The notes under the pieces: model-generated | What the model was told of the DNA's origin: nothing | What the model saw: the letters and a program-made list of their open reading frames with translations, nothing else | Databases searched by the model: none | Shown: piece by piece, positions 29,231 through 40,361 of the stretch | Numbering within the stretch: the first letter of the stretch is position 1 | How the letters are laid out: each line of letters opens with the position of its first letter | Origin: Terriglobus roseus | GTDB lineage: Bacteria; Acidobacteriota; Terriglobia; Terriglobales; Acidobacteriaceae | NCBI RefSeq assembly: GCF_900105625.1 | Contig: NZ_FNSD01000001.1 | Location: 2,232,001-2,296,000, forward strand | Direction: 5' to 3' | Length of the DNA: 64,000 bases | Program-made: the position numbers and the translations under genes

Positions 29231-29444
29231 TAGATAAGTTAGTTATCGAACTTACCTAAGGACCTCTCAGCTGCGATACACGATTTCAGAGCAGCATCAT
29301 TCATGACTCAACCTCATGGTCAATTACTCCTTCGTTGCAGGAATGGAGCATACATTACCTGCTCCGTTTCCTAAGTAACGTTAACTGTGCATCAGTTTGC
29401 TTAGTTTTGGTGCGCAAGTGCTTTTCATCAGGGATAATGTAGGC

Positions 29445-30074
29445 GTGAAGCCCACTTACATGAATTATTTGTGCGCGTGCGTACTTATTGGTTTTGCGTC
29501 GTCGGCTATCGCCGGCGCGCAAGCTGTCGCGACTGCGAGCCGTTCGGTCTCGCCGTCAGCATTTGTTATGGGTTCCGCTGTTTACACAGGGCTCGAAGCC
29601 AACGGATCCACCTCCTGGGGGGGTGGCAAGAATGTGGGCGTGACCGCCGGCTTTGATATCGGTGTGTATGCGTTGGGCCGGTACGTCCTGGGCATCGAAG
29701 CTCGCGGCCGCTTGCCCGTGGACAAGGGCAACATCGTGTCCGAGACGAACGTGATGGGGGGCCTGCGGATCGCCCGTGAGCCGGTTGAGGGCGGGCGTTT
29801 CCGGCCCTATGTCGACGGCCTCTTTGGACGTGGACAAATGACTTATCAGAACGGCGGCTTTGTCTACACGAACCTGCTCTACACCCAAACGGCAGGCGCC
29901 GTTTATGGCGGCGGCGTCGGCGTCGAGTACGACGTGTCCCAGCACTTCTCCGCAAAAATCGATGGACAGGTCGAGCACTGGAGCACACCGGTCACTACGA
30001 ATGGTTCCGTTCACAGCACAGTCGCGAGCGTGGGAGTGGCCTACCGGTTTGGAGCGGGCGAAGGACCGCGCTAG
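29445..30074 (+). CDS. Outer membrane beta-barrel protein
   Basis: The product has a signal peptide (MKPTYMNYLCACVLIGFASS, cut near AGAQA) and a barrel of alternating strands (VGVTAGFDIGVYALG, VLGIEARGRLPV, FRPYVDGLFGRGQM, GGGVGVEYDVSQHFSAKIDG), ending SVGVAYRFGAG. I start at the GTG at 29445 (209 residues; GGGA 10 bases upstream). ATG at 29460 would also work, while the in-frame ATG at 29397 precedes the promoter-like GATAAT at 29433-29438. No specific family is identified. It is separated from the SGNH gene by 214 AT-richer bases and has its own terminator. Confidence 0.7.
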   Translation: MKPTYMNYLCACVLIGFASSAIAGAQAVATASRSVSPSAFVMGSAVYTGLEANGSTSWGGGKNVGVTAGFDIGVYALGRYVLGIEARGRLPVDKGNIVSETNVMGGLRIAREPVEGGRFRPYVDGLFGRGQMTYQNGGFVYTNLLYTQTAGAVYGGGVGVEYDVSQHFSAKIDGQVEHWSTPVTTNGSVHSTVASVGVAYRFGAGEGPR

Positions 30075-30103
30075 ATCGCAGCACCGAATACAACTTGAGA
30101 CCA

Positions 30104-30128
30104 AGGCCCGCGTGAAGCGGGCCTAATC
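30104..30128 (+). terminator. Terminator after the barrel-protein gene
   Basis: AGGCCCGC (30104-30111) pairs with GCGGGCCT (30117-30124) over GTGAA, followed by AATC. The T-run is weak. It lies between convergent genes and the opposite strand shows AGGCCC and then TTGG. Confidence 0.6.
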
Positions 30129-30344
30129 TTGCTGTTTGCGACGACGCCGAAGGAATGCGAATCCGCTGACGCCGCACGTGGTGCAGACCGCGACCAGCAG
30201 GGCCAGCAGGGCAACCACCGCCAGCAGCGCCGGTACAAGGTGCGTAAAGACGGCAAGCAGCAGAGAGGCGATCGCCTGCACGATGGCATGGATCAGAAAC
30301 GTAATGATCTTGAAGACAGCCACGTGGAAATACCTGTGTCGCAT
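30123..30344 (-). CDS. Small hydrophobic membrane protein
   Basis: The frame gives a 73-residue protein with one long or two closely spaced membrane spans (IITFLIHAIVQAIASLLLAV; LVPALLAVVALLALLVAV), a CTTC pair and a basic end (LRRRRKQQD). The start is uncertain: no clear ribosome-binding site precedes the ATG at 30344, and the frame extends to an ATG at 30437. The product is very Leu/Ala-rich and the opposite strand holds no gene here. Comparable two-span peptides are widespread; no function is assignable. Confidence 0.45.
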   Translation of the reverse strand: MRHRYFHVAVFKIITFLIHAIVQAIASLLLAVFTHLVPALLAVVALLALLVAVCTTCGVSGFAFLRRRRKQQD

Positions 30345-30435
30345 GGGATGCGGTTTGTGCAAAGCAGGATGACGTCGCTTGCAGGTAACTTTGCGAAAGC
30401 GCAGCCGGATCGGTGCGTGCCCTATACTCCGAGAC

Positions 30436-31008
30436 ATGGACAGGCTCTGGACACCCTGGCGATACGCCTACATCACTGGCTCCAAGCCCTCCCGTCCAGG
30501 CGTTCCCGCGGAACTGGAAGCCTACCCGGATGATCTGGGATCCGTCTTCCTCAATCTCATTGGTGCCGTTCAGTGGGCGATCGCAAGCGGCTCATTTTCT
30601 GCAACCGTAGCGGAGAGGTCCGGCGGGGTCCTGTTGCGGGCAGAGCATAACTTCGTCTGCCTGAACGCCTATCCCTACACCTCTGGCCATGTGATGGTGG
30701 TTCCCTACCAGCAGCTGGATTCTCTCGCCAAGCTACCTGTCGAGGCCGCAGAGGAGATGATGTCTCTCGCCCAGCGTCTGGAGACAGTCCTGCGCGAGGT
30801 GTATCGGCCCGACGGTATCAACCTGGGCATGAACCTCGGCGAGGCCGCAGGTGCCGGCGTCGCCGAGCACCTGCACCTGCACCTGCTTCCCCGCTGGTTT
30901 GGCGATAGCAACTTCATGACCGCCACCGCAGAGACACGGGTGCTGCCAGAGTCCCTGGGAACGACATGGACACGCCTAAGGCAGGGCCTGCGTCAGCCGA
31001 TACTCTGA
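30436..31008 (+). CDS. HIT-family nucleotide hydrolase/transferase
   Basis: This histidine-triad protein of 190 residues has the family opening MDRLWTPWRYAYITG, FVCLNAYPYTSGHVMVVPY, GINLGMNLGEAAGAGVAEH and the triad HLHLHLLPRW, whose last His is the nucleophile. Relatives of this opening are Ap4A phosphorylase or ATP adenylyltransferase-like enzymes that cleave dinucleoside polyphosphates or adenylated amines. I use the ATG at 30436, since homologues start exactly here. TATACT at 30423-30428 lies only 7 bases upstream, so the mRNA may have almost no leader. It stands alone between the small membrane gene and a non-coding stretch. Confidence 0.9.
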   Translation: MDRLWTPWRYAYITGSKPSRPGVPAELEAYPDDLGSVFLNLIGAVQWAIASGSFSATVAERSGGVLLRAEHNFVCLNAYPYTSGHVMVVPYQQLDSLAKLPVEAAEEMMSLAQRLETVLREVYRPDGINLGMNLGEAAGAGVAEHLHLHLLPRWFGDSNFMTATAETRVLPESLGTTWTRLRQGLRQPIL

Positions 31009-31509
31009 CCTCGGAAGGAGATTCCTGAGGTTGGGCACAGATCGACATTTGGCCAAGTTGATCTGTTCGCCACCCGACAGGGCAACTCCCGTTCCCGCGA
31101 CGCCATCCGACCATAGAACAGCAGCGACCTTTCAACGGGCCACGGGCCCACAACGCAATACAGTCGGGGTTACTTATGATCGGGACTCGTCGTGCCTGGC
31201 CCACCGATATCGTTTCTGGCATCGCTTCGCGTAAGCCGGAGATTGCAACATTAATGGTTGCAGGTTCACTGCATGGTCGCCGCAACGCGGTAGCCTCGGC
31301 GGAACCGGAAGACGCTCACATTACGGGAATGACCCGATCCCTCGACCGGCGCCTTCTGGCGCTCAATCTCAAACCAGTCGCTTCGGCGTCCACTTCGACC
31401 ATGCGGACTCTTCGCGTGGCGTAACGTCCCTCCCTCAGGATGTACAGAAAGCCCCGCTGCGGCGGGGCTTGTCTGCGCTCACGATCAGAGTAGGTTTGAA
31501 CTCTTGCTG
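31009..31509. other. Stretch without a secure gene
   Basis: Of these 501 bases, a plus-strand frame at 31176-31424 (82 codons, ATG preceded by GGGG at 6 bases) is the only candidate; its basic, Ala-rich product resembles nothing I know. A perfect hairpin AAGCCCCGC/GCGGGGCTT at 31449-31470 follows, compatible with a terminator for either strand. I do not call the frame a gene. Confidence 0.4.
31449..31474. terminator. Hairpin between the non-coding stretch and the NTF2-like gene
   Basis: AAGCCCCGC (31449-31457) pairs with GCGGGGCTT (31462-31470), with a short loop and TGTCTG after it. It lies 40 bases beyond the end of the NTF2-like gene on the minus strand, so it may end that transcript. Confidence 0.65.
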
Positions 31510-32112
31510 TCACTGACGGCCGTGGGGATTCGCCTCGATCGGCATGCCGCGTTGCATATCTGTCTCGTCGCCGTGCGGCCCTGAGACGCGCGTCGCTTCA
31601 AAGTTCAGCACGCGCCACTGTCCACCCTGAGTGCGGGCATAGACCTTGGTGTAGCGGTAGATTCCGTCAATCACGTGGCCGTCCAACTGGCCGGTGACGC
31701 GGGCCTGAGAGATCACAACGGCGGACATGGGCTGCACGCGAACCTTAGTATCCATCAGATCGATGCGCGAGAACTGGTTCGCATGGGATCCCAGGCGACG
31801 CAGATACTGCTCCTTATCGCTGAGCGTGCCATTCGCGGAGATCGCCAGGAAGTCGTCTCCCATCAGCTTTTCCAGCAAAGCGGTATCGGACTTCAGAAGG
31901 GCCTGCCGCCAGTTCTCTTCAAGACTTTCAATCTCGCGCGATTCCATGCGCTTGTTTTCTTTCTTGAGCTTGACGGTCTTTTCGGCGTATGCAGAACATA
32001 CGGCGCCTGACACCAGACACAGGACCACTGTCGCCGCCAGAGCGCGGGCGATGCGTGCCGGGATGGAGAGCCGCAGGTCCATCGCGTAGGGCATCCTATT
32101 CTCAGGATTCAT
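31510..32112 (-). CDS. Exported NTF2-like (SnoaL/DUF4440) protein
   Basis: The 200-residue product has a signal peptide (about 12-44; ALAATVVLCLVSGAVCSAYA), a short Lys/Glu-rich linker and a cone-shaped NTF2-like domain: EIESLEENWRQALLKSDTALLEKLMGDDFLAISANG near the start, then strands AVVISQARVTGQLDGHVIDG and WRVLNFEATRVSG. DUF4440 domains bind small ligands or act as enzymes in diverse settings. ATGs at 32094 and 32082 are alternative starts and the last of them leads more directly into the signal peptide. There is no clear operon partner; purA and the ABM gene lie upstream on the same strand after a 129-base gap. Confidence 0.72.
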   Translation of the reverse strand: MNPENRMPYAMDLRLSIPARIARALAATVVLCLVSGAVCSAYAEKTVKLKKENKRMESREIESLEENWRQALLKSDTALLEKLMGDDFLAISANGTLSDKEQYLRRLGSHANQFSRIDLMDTKVRVQPMSAVVISQARVTGQLDGHVIDGIYRYTKVYARTQGGQWRVLNFEATRVSGPHGDETDMQRGMPIEANPHGRQ

Positions 32113-32241
32113 GCTTCGTCAAAACGGTTGCATGATCCGCACAGGACAAGGCACGTCTCGATGCGCCGGGAGACTGGCATCTCATACAGCACCAGTGTCC
32201 TCATCTTCGCGCACAAACCTTGATCTGTGGTCGTTTCTTTT

Positions 32242-34651
<2,410 letters not shown>

Positions 34652-34732
34652 GGGTGCTGCTCCCTTTTGCGGTAAAAACCTCACACCAGCATAGCGGAAG
34701 CTCCCGCCGCTGGCGCGCATCCAATCCTAGCG

Positions 34733-35548
34733 ATGCCGGAACTCCCTGAAGTCGAAACCGTAGCCAATGGTGTCCACGAGCGTGTGCATGGCGCTCGCAT
34801 TGATGCCGTCACCATCGGTCCACACAAAGAGCCGCTGAAGTCCACGCCCGCGCACATCGAAGAGACGCTCACGGGAGCACGCATCGAACGAGTCAGGCGC
34901 GTCGGCAAAACCATCGTGATGGATGTCGCGCAGCGCAACTGCAAACCCGCGCAGATGACCGTGCACCTTGGCATGACAGGCAGACTCCTCGTAAGCAAAC
35001 GGGACGTGCCCATGCCGCCGCACACGCACGTTACGCTGCATCTGCACGATGGCCGCGATGTACGCTTCGTCGATCCGCGCCGCTTCGGCCGCGTCGGCAT
35101 TGTGGACGATGGCACCGCGTATGAAGGACCCGGGAAGGAGCCGCTGACCGTCTCGCTCGACGACTTCGTCGCACTCTTCAAAGGCCGCAAGACACCGATC
35201 AAGTCTGCCCTGCTAAATCAGTCGCTGCTGCATGGTGTCGGCAACATCTACGCGGACGAGAGTCTCTTCCGGGCCGGCATTCGGCCCAAGCGCCACGCAG
35301 GCCGCCTTACCCGCGCCGAACTCACCAAGCTCCACGCGGCATTGAAGACAGTGCTGAAACACGCGATCCAATTGGGCGGATCCTCCGTCAGCGACTATGT
35401 GGACGCCGACGGTGTGCGCGGCTTCTTTCAACTGGAACACCGCGTCTACAGCCGCACCGGCGAACCCTGCAAAGACTGTGGCGTACCCATTGAGAAGATC
35501 GTGCTAGGAGGCAGGTCAACACATTTCTGCAAGAACTGCCAGAAGTAG
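34733..35548 (+). CDS. mutM: Formamidopyrimidine-DNA glycosylase
   Basis: MutM (Fpg) removes 8-oxoguanine and formamidopyrimidines and cleaves the abasic site. The mature enzyme starts PELPEVETV with catalytic Pro2 and Glu3, has the Lys in VGKTIVMD (about 60), HLGMTGRLL, NIYADESLFRAGIRP, and ends with a zinc finger whose Cys residues are CKDC near 248-251 and CKNC near 266-269. The length of 271 residues is normal. It starts at the ATG at 34733, fixed by the invariant N-terminus. Its promoter region is shared with the divergent EF-P-like gene. Confidence 0.96.
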   Translation: MPELPEVETVANGVHERVHGARIDAVTIGPHKEPLKSTPAHIEETLTGARIERVRRVGKTIVMDVAQRNCKPAQMTVHLGMTGRLLVSKRDVPMPPHTHVTLHLHDGRDVRFVDPRRFGRVGIVDDGTAYEGPGKEPLTVSLDDFVALFKGRKTPIKSALLNQSLLHGVGNIYADESLFRAGIRPKRHAGRLTRAELTKLHAALKTVLKHAIQLGGSSVSDYVDADGVRGFFQLEHRVYSRTGEPCKDCGVPIEKIVLGGRSTHFCKNCQK

Positions 35549-35624
35549 ACATCACCTTGTGAACTCAGTAGAGAACGGCTTCAGCCGCCAAGATGAAGGA
35601 TCAGGCCCCGGAACGGGCAGCAGA

Positions 35625-36209
35625 TCATGCGCACCAGGCAAACATACGAATCCCCGCGACACCCGCGGCTCCCGAATCCACGCAAGCCTGAGCATTTGAG
35701 TCGTCCACGCCCCCCAGCGCGAAGACCGGCATGCCTTCTGCCGCAGCGCAGGCTTCGCGCAGCAGATCGAGCCCAACGCCCTCGCTCACCAGTTCGCCTG
35801 CAACACGCTTCTCGAAGACAGGCCCAAACAGGATCAGGTCCGCAAACTCCGCGGCACGCCGGACATCGGCAATGGTGTGGCACGAGGCGCTGACGATCAG
35901 GCCACGCATTGTTTGCAGGTTCTGCGAGAAGGTCGTGGACGACAAGTGAACGCCATCGGCGCCTGCCCACTGCGCCAGTGCAGCCGTGCCGTTCAGCAGC
36001 AGTTTGGTCGATCCGCCCGCGGCTGTTAACGCAGCGCGTATTGTCTTGACCAGCGCGACGGTCTCACTCTCGGAGAGGTCTTTTTCGCGCAGTTGCAGAT
36101 ACTCCACGCCGTCGCGTGCCAAAGTCGCGGCCTGTGTCGCTAACGCCTCGCGGCGTCCCTGTTCATCACCCGGAAACATGCTCCGGTCTGTAATCGCATA
36201 TCGCAGCAT
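35625..36209 (-). CDS. ThiE/TenI-family protein (thiamine phosphate synthase-like)
   Basis: The 194-residue TIM-barrel protein shows the family's order of motifs: YAITDR at the start, VEYLQLREKDLSE, KLLLNGTAALAQWAGADGVHL, CHTIADVRRA, LILFGPVFEK and FALGGVDDSNA. ThiE couples thiazole phosphate and hydroxymethylpyrimidine pyrophosphate; TenI proteins are aromatising thiazole tautomerases. Here HLSSTTF replaces the usual HLGQxD segment, so the TenI-like assignment or an atypical ThiE is possible. I start at the ATG at 36209 (GGAAG 4 bases upstream) where homologues begin; an ATG at 36299 is in frame. No other thi genes or TPP riboswitch are seen nearby. Confidence 0.75.
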   Translation of the reverse strand: MLRYAITDRSMFPGDEQGRREALATQAATLARDGVEYLQLREKDLSESETVALVKTIRAALTAAGGSTKLLLNGTAALAQWAGADGVHLSSTTFSQNLQTMRGLIVSASCHTIADVRRAAEFADLILFGPVFEKRVAGELVSEGVGLDLLREACAAAEGMPVFALGGVDDSNAQACVDSGAAGVAGIRMFAWCA

Positions 36210-36321
36210 CGTTCTTCCACGATACTTGCGAAAGCATGCGCCATGCTCGCGACCGCTGCAAAGAGAAGGAGCCAAAGCGGTTTGCCGTGCATCCCACACA
36301 AGACGGATCTACGGAGAAACG

Positions 36322-38835
36322 ATGAGCCCCATGCAGGAACAGCAGCATCCCGCGCCGCGGAGCTATGAGCGGGAACAGCAGGCACAGGACACGCAGGCAA
36401 ACGAAAATCGTGCGGGCACCTCTGCAAAAGATCTTGAGATCTCTTTCTGCAATCACATGATCCACACCGTGGGTAAGCCGCTGGAGGCAGCGTCCACACT
36501 GGACCAGTACCACGCATTGTCAGCCGTAGTGCGCGATCGCCTGATGGACCAATGGCTTGAGACGATCGAGACCTACCGCGCGAATGACGTCCGCGTGGTC
36601 AGCTATCTGTCGGCGGAGTACCTGCTTGGGCCACATCTTGAAAATGATCTGTTGAACCTCGAACTGACGGCACAGGCCGAGGAAGCCTTGAGAAACCTCG
36701 GGCTCGACCTGAAGACCATTGCTGCGGAGGAGCCCGAACCGGGTCTCGGCAATGGCGGCCTGGGTCGGCTGGCCGCGTGTTTTCTTGACTCGCTCTCTAC
36801 GCTCGATATGCCCGTGGTCGGCTATGGTTTGCGTTATGAATTCGGTATCTTCCGGCAGGAGATTCAGGACGGCTGGCAGGTCGAGAAATCCGACAAATGG
36901 CTGCAATATGGCAATCCGTGGGAGATCGCTGCCTCCATGTCGTACGAGGTAGGCTTCTTTGGTCACACGGAAACCTATACCGATGACAAGGGAGCTCTGC
37001 GACACAAGTGGCTGCCGGGTCAGCTCGTCAAGGGTGTTCCCTACGACACGCCGATACCCGGCTTCCAGACCCGCACGGTGAACCGCCTGCGGCTGTGGAA
37101 GAGTGAAGCTGTCGACAGCTTCGACCTGGCCACCTTCAACACTGGCGATTACATGGGCGCGGTGCGCGCCAAAATGGAGTCAGAGACCATCAGCAAGGTG
37201 CTGTATCCGCCAGACGAAAAGATTGAAGGCAAGCGCCTGCGGCTGATGCAGCAGTTCTTCTTCACGTCATGCTCTCTGCAGGACATGGTCTGGATGCACC
37301 TGTCACTCGGCAAACCGTTGACCGAATTCGATAAGAAGTGGACCGTGCAACTGAATGACACGCATCCGTCGATCGGCATTGCGGAGCTGATGCGGTTGCT
37401 GATCGATGAGCACGACATCCCGTGGGATGAAGCATGGCGCGTGACGCAGAACACCTTCGGCTACACCAACCACACACTGCTGCCGGAGGCGTTGGAGCGT
37501 TGGCCGCTGGAGATGTTCGGCAATTTGCTGCCGCGCCATCTCGAAATCATCGACGAAATCAATGAGCACTTCCTGGATGCCATGCGGCTGAAGTTCCCCA
37601 ACGATGACGCGCGCATGCGCCGCATGAGCATCATCGGGGAAGACGGAGAACGCAGCGTACAGATGGCAAAGCTTGCTGTCGTCGGCAGCAAGGCCGTGAA
37701 CGGCGTTGCAGAGCTGCATACGCATCTTCTGGAGGAGAACACGCTACACGATTACTACGAGGCCTTTCCGGAACGCTTCAGCAACAAAACCAACGGCGTC
37801 ACCCCACGACGCTGGTTGATGCTGTCGAACCCGGAGCTGAGTGCGCTACTCAATGAGAGCATCGGCACAGCCTGGCATAAAGATCTGTACCAACTGAAAG
37901 CGCTTGAAAAGTTTGTCGACGACAACGGGTTCCTGGAGCGCTGGCGCAAAGCTCAGGAGGATTCAAAGGCGCGTCTGGGCAGCTTCATCAAAGACACCAT
38001 GTCGATTGACCTCGACCCCGCATCGATGTTCGATGCGCAGGTGAAGCGGCTGCACGAATACAAGCGCCAGCATCTGAATGCATTGCACATCCTTTCGCTC
38101 TACTGCGCTATCAAGAATGGCACTGCGAAGAATCTGACACCGCGCACGTTCCTCTTTGGCGGCAAGGCCGCGCCGAGCTACACGATGGCGAAGCTCATCA
38201 TCAAGCTGATCTGCAGCGTGGGGGAATTAGTAAACAACGATCCCCAGACGCGCGACCTGTTGAAGGTCGTCTTCGTACCGAATTACTCGGTCTCGGTCGG
38301 ACAACGCATCTATCCTGCGGCGGATCTTTCGGAACAGATCTCAACAGCCGGCCTGGAAGCAAGTGGCACGGGCTGCATGAAATTCATGATGAACGGGGCA
38401 GTCGCCATCGGCACGCTGGACGGCGCCAACATCGAAATCCGAGAAGAGGCAGGCGAAGAGAACTTTTTCCTGTTTGGTCTGACGACGCCACAGATCGCCG
38501 AGCTCAAAAAAGGCGGATACAAACCAACAACGTACTACGACAAGAGCCCGGCGCTGAAAGAAGTGATGGATGGCTTGCGCGACGGTCGCTTTTCGAACGG
38601 AGATCGCGACCTGTTTGCTCCACTGGTCAATGAGTTAATGACCACCGATCGATACTTTGTCCTTGCCGACTTTGACGCGTACGCTGCGGCGCAAGCGGAG
38701 GCGGGGAGCGCGTACGCCGATTTCGCACGATGGGGCCGCATGTCGCTGCTGAATACGGCACGCTCCGGCAAGTTCTCAAGCGATCGTACGATTCGCCAAT
38801 ATGCTCAGGACATCTGGAAGGTGCCGACGCGATAA
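36322..38835 (+). CDS. glgP: Glycogen/alpha-glucan phosphorylase
   Basis: The enzyme splits alpha-1,4-glucan with phosphate to give glucose-1-phosphate. The 837-residue protein has the full family layout: YLSAEYLLGPHLENDLLNL, EPEPGLGNGGLGRLAACFLDSL, LNDTHPSIGIAELMRLL, TNHTLLPEALERW, NKTNGVTPRRWL, QVKRLHEYKRQHLNALH, and the PLP-lysine and phosphate region SGTGCMKFMMNGAVAIGTLDGAN-like stretch near the end. GGAG lies 5 bases before the ATG at 36322. Upstream sequence in frame does not belong to the family. It is divergent from the ThiE/TenI gene and ends next to a convergent serine-hydrolase gene. Confidence 0.95.
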   Translation: MSPMQEQQHPAPRSYEREQQAQDTQANENRAGTSAKDLEISFCNHMIHTVGKPLEAASTLDQYHALSAVVRDRLMDQWLETIETYRANDVRVVSYLSAEYLLGPHLENDLLNLELTAQAEEALRNLGLDLKTIAAEEPEPGLGNGGLGRLAACFLDSLSTLDMPVVGYGLRYEFGIFRQEIQDGWQVEKSDKWLQYGNPWEIAASMSYEVGFFGHTETYTDDKGALRHKWLPGQLVKGVPYDTPIPGFQTRTVNRLRLWKSEAVDSFDLATFNTGDYMGAVRAKMESETISKVLYPPDEKIEGKRLRLMQQFFFTSCSLQDMVWMHLSLGKPLTEFDKKWTVQLNDTHPSIGIAELMRLLIDEHDIPWDEAWRVTQNTFGYTNHTLLPEALERWPLEMFGNLLPRHLEIIDEINEHFLDAMRLKFPNDDARMRRMSIIGEDGERSVQMAKLAVVGSKAVNGVAELHTHLLEENTLHDYYEAFPERFSNKTNGVTPRRWLMLSNPELSALLNESIGTAWHKDLYQLKALEKFVDDNGFLERWRKAQEDSKARLGSFIKDTMSIDLDPASMFDAQVKRLHEYKRQHLNALHILSLYCAIKNGTAKNLTPRTFLFGGKAAPSYTMAKLIIKLICSVGELVNNDPQTRDLLKVVFVPNYSVSVGQRIYPAADLSEQISTAGLEASGTGCMKFMMNGAVAIGTLDGANIEIREEAGEENFFLFGLTTPQIAELKKGGYKPTTYYDKSPALKEVMDGLRDGRFSNGDRDLFAPLVNELMTTDRYFVLADFDAYAAAQAEAGSAYADFARWGRMSLLNTARSGKFSSDRTIRQYAQDIWKVPTR

Positions 38836-38862
38836 CTACCGCTTCGGAGAGGACATTAAGCG

Positions 38863-40107
38863 TCAATGAGCCGCGGTGCTGTCCACCGCGGCTTTCACCT
38901 TTGCCCAGAACGATGCGCGCGCCGCGGTGTGCGAGGCTCCGGTCGCTTCCGGCCAGTCGCCCAGCGTGACGATCACCAGTTTCCGTTGCGGGTCGATCAG
39001 AATGGACTGCCCAAAGATGCCCAGCGCGGCGAAACTACCGTCCGGCTGCGGCCACCAGCCGTAACCGTAGGCGGTATTGCCGGCCTTCACCTGGGCGCGG
39101 GTCGCCTCTGGGAACCAGTCAGGGCTGACCGCGCCGTCACCGCCACGCAGAACCCAAAGGCCCAGCCGCCCGAAATCGCGCAGACTTGCGGACAATCCCG
39201 ACCCGCCGAACTCTTCGCCGGCTGCGCCGGGTGCCGTCGCAATCCAGGTCGCGTCGTGCTCCATGCCTGCATGCTTCCATATGGCGGCCGAGAGTTGCTC
39301 CCCCAGAGTCTTCCCCGTGGCACGGCGCAGCAGGACACCCAGCAGGTCGGTTTCACCCGTGTTGTAGTGCCAGCGAGCACCCGGAGGAGCGTCGCGTGGG
39401 AGAGTCCGCATGTACTCCACGGTGTTGTTCTTTCCGGCGGCGCTGGACGTGGTGTAGAGACGGACGTTGTCCGCGTCCGAGGAGGTGTAGCTCTCGTTCC
39501 AGCCCACGCCACTGGTCATGGTCATCAACTGCCGCACCGTGACGCCGTCATAGGCACTGCCGCGCATCTCCGGCAGATAGGCTGTTACAGCATCGTCCAG
39601 GGACCGCAGCGATCCGTCGCGCAGGGCGGTCCCGGCCAGCGTGTCGGTGACTGCCTTTGTGACGGAGAAACCAGTCCAGTGGCCGCTCGGTTTCAGTCCC
39701 AGCGCATATCGTTCAGCCCACACCTTGCCGTCCTTCAGCACCAGAACTCCCGCCAGGTGTTCGGCAGCCATGTACCCGGCCACCTCCGTATCGAGCAGAC
39801 GGCGCCCGGGGGGCAGCGGCAGGACCGGCTGTCTGCCTCTGCGAACGACATGCACCGGGAAGACCTTATCCATCTGCTGGAAGCGGTCATCCCTTTGCGC
39901 GACCGTCCAGTTCAGGTCATCCGCGAGCCGTTGACCAACCGTTTGCGATGGCGCTCCCAGGTCTGTACTGGGGCCATCAGCATGCGCCGTAACGACAAAG
40001 ATGAGGAGTAGCGCAAGGGCTAAATTCCTGCTCCGAGCTGAGGAACGCAAAGTGCAATCTGTGGAAAGCGCGGATTTCGTAAATTCTCGCCGGAACATCA
40101 CCTTCAT
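38863..40107 (-). CDS. Secreted serine hydrolase (class C beta-lactamase fold)
   Basis: The 414-residue protein has a signal peptide (about 24-43) and the penicillin-binding fold: nucleophile motif SVTK (FSVTKAVTDTLAG, near residue 149), tyrosine motif YNTGETD in place of YxN, and GIFGQS in place of the usual HxG/KTG box. Such enzymes are esterases, peptidases or lactone hydrolases more often than true beta-lactamases. The start at 40107 sits right behind AGGG; an ATG at 40098 is at better spacing. No regulator of AmpR type is near. The substrate is unknown. Confidence 0.82.
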   Translation of the reverse strand: MKVMFRREFTKSALSTDCTLRSSARSRNLALALLLIFVVTAHADGPSTDLGAPSQTVGQRLADDLNWTVAQRDDRFQQMDKVFPVHVVRRGRQPVLPLPPGRRLLDTEVAGYMAAEHLAGVLVLKDGKVWAERYALGLKPSGHWTGFSVTKAVTDTLAGTALRDGSLRSLDDAVTAYLPEMRGSAYDGVTVRQLMTMTSGVGWNESYTSSDADNVRLYTTSSAAGKNNTVEYMRTLPRDAPPGARWHYNTGETDLLGVLLRRATGKTLGEQLSAAIWKHAGMEHDATWIATAPGAAGEEFGGSGLSASLRDFGRLGLWVLRGGDGAVSPDWFPEATRAQVKAGNTAYGYGWWPQPDGSFAALGIFGQSILIDPQRKLVIVTLGDWPEATGASHTAARASFWAKVKAAVDSTAAH

Positions 40108-40303
40108 GCCCTATTCATATTGCAGGTTTCGCCAAACACATGATTGCAGGGATGATAGCGCACAAATTCACATAAGCGGCGAAGTGCGACGTCGCTGTAA
40201 CAATATAGACCGGTCCAAAGCTGCACGGCGATCCACAGAAATTTCCACAGCTTGGAGTGTTCGAGAGCGAGCATTTGCCGCCTATGTGCGGCTAAACACT
40301 TGA

Positions 40304-40331
40304 AAGGGCAGAACCAATCGGTTCTGCCCTT
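40304..40331 (-). terminator. Terminator of the OmpH/Skp gene
   Basis: AAGGGCAGAACC (40304-40315) pairs perfectly with GGTTCTGCCCTT (40320-40331) over AATC; TTCAAG follows on the minus strand. It is 30 bases from the OmpH stop. Confidence 0.82.
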
Positions 40332-40361
40332 CCAGGATGCTTCAATCGAATGCGCTTCGAC

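Noticed and set aside
31176-31424. 82-codon plus-strand frame
   Set aside because: Weak ribosome-binding site only, no domain and no context. Described within the non-coding entry instead.
38863-40107. Serine hydrolase as a true beta-lactamase resistance gene
   Set aside because: SxxK is present but the YxN and KTG boxes are altered and no regulator is adjacent; a general esterase/peptidase is more likely.
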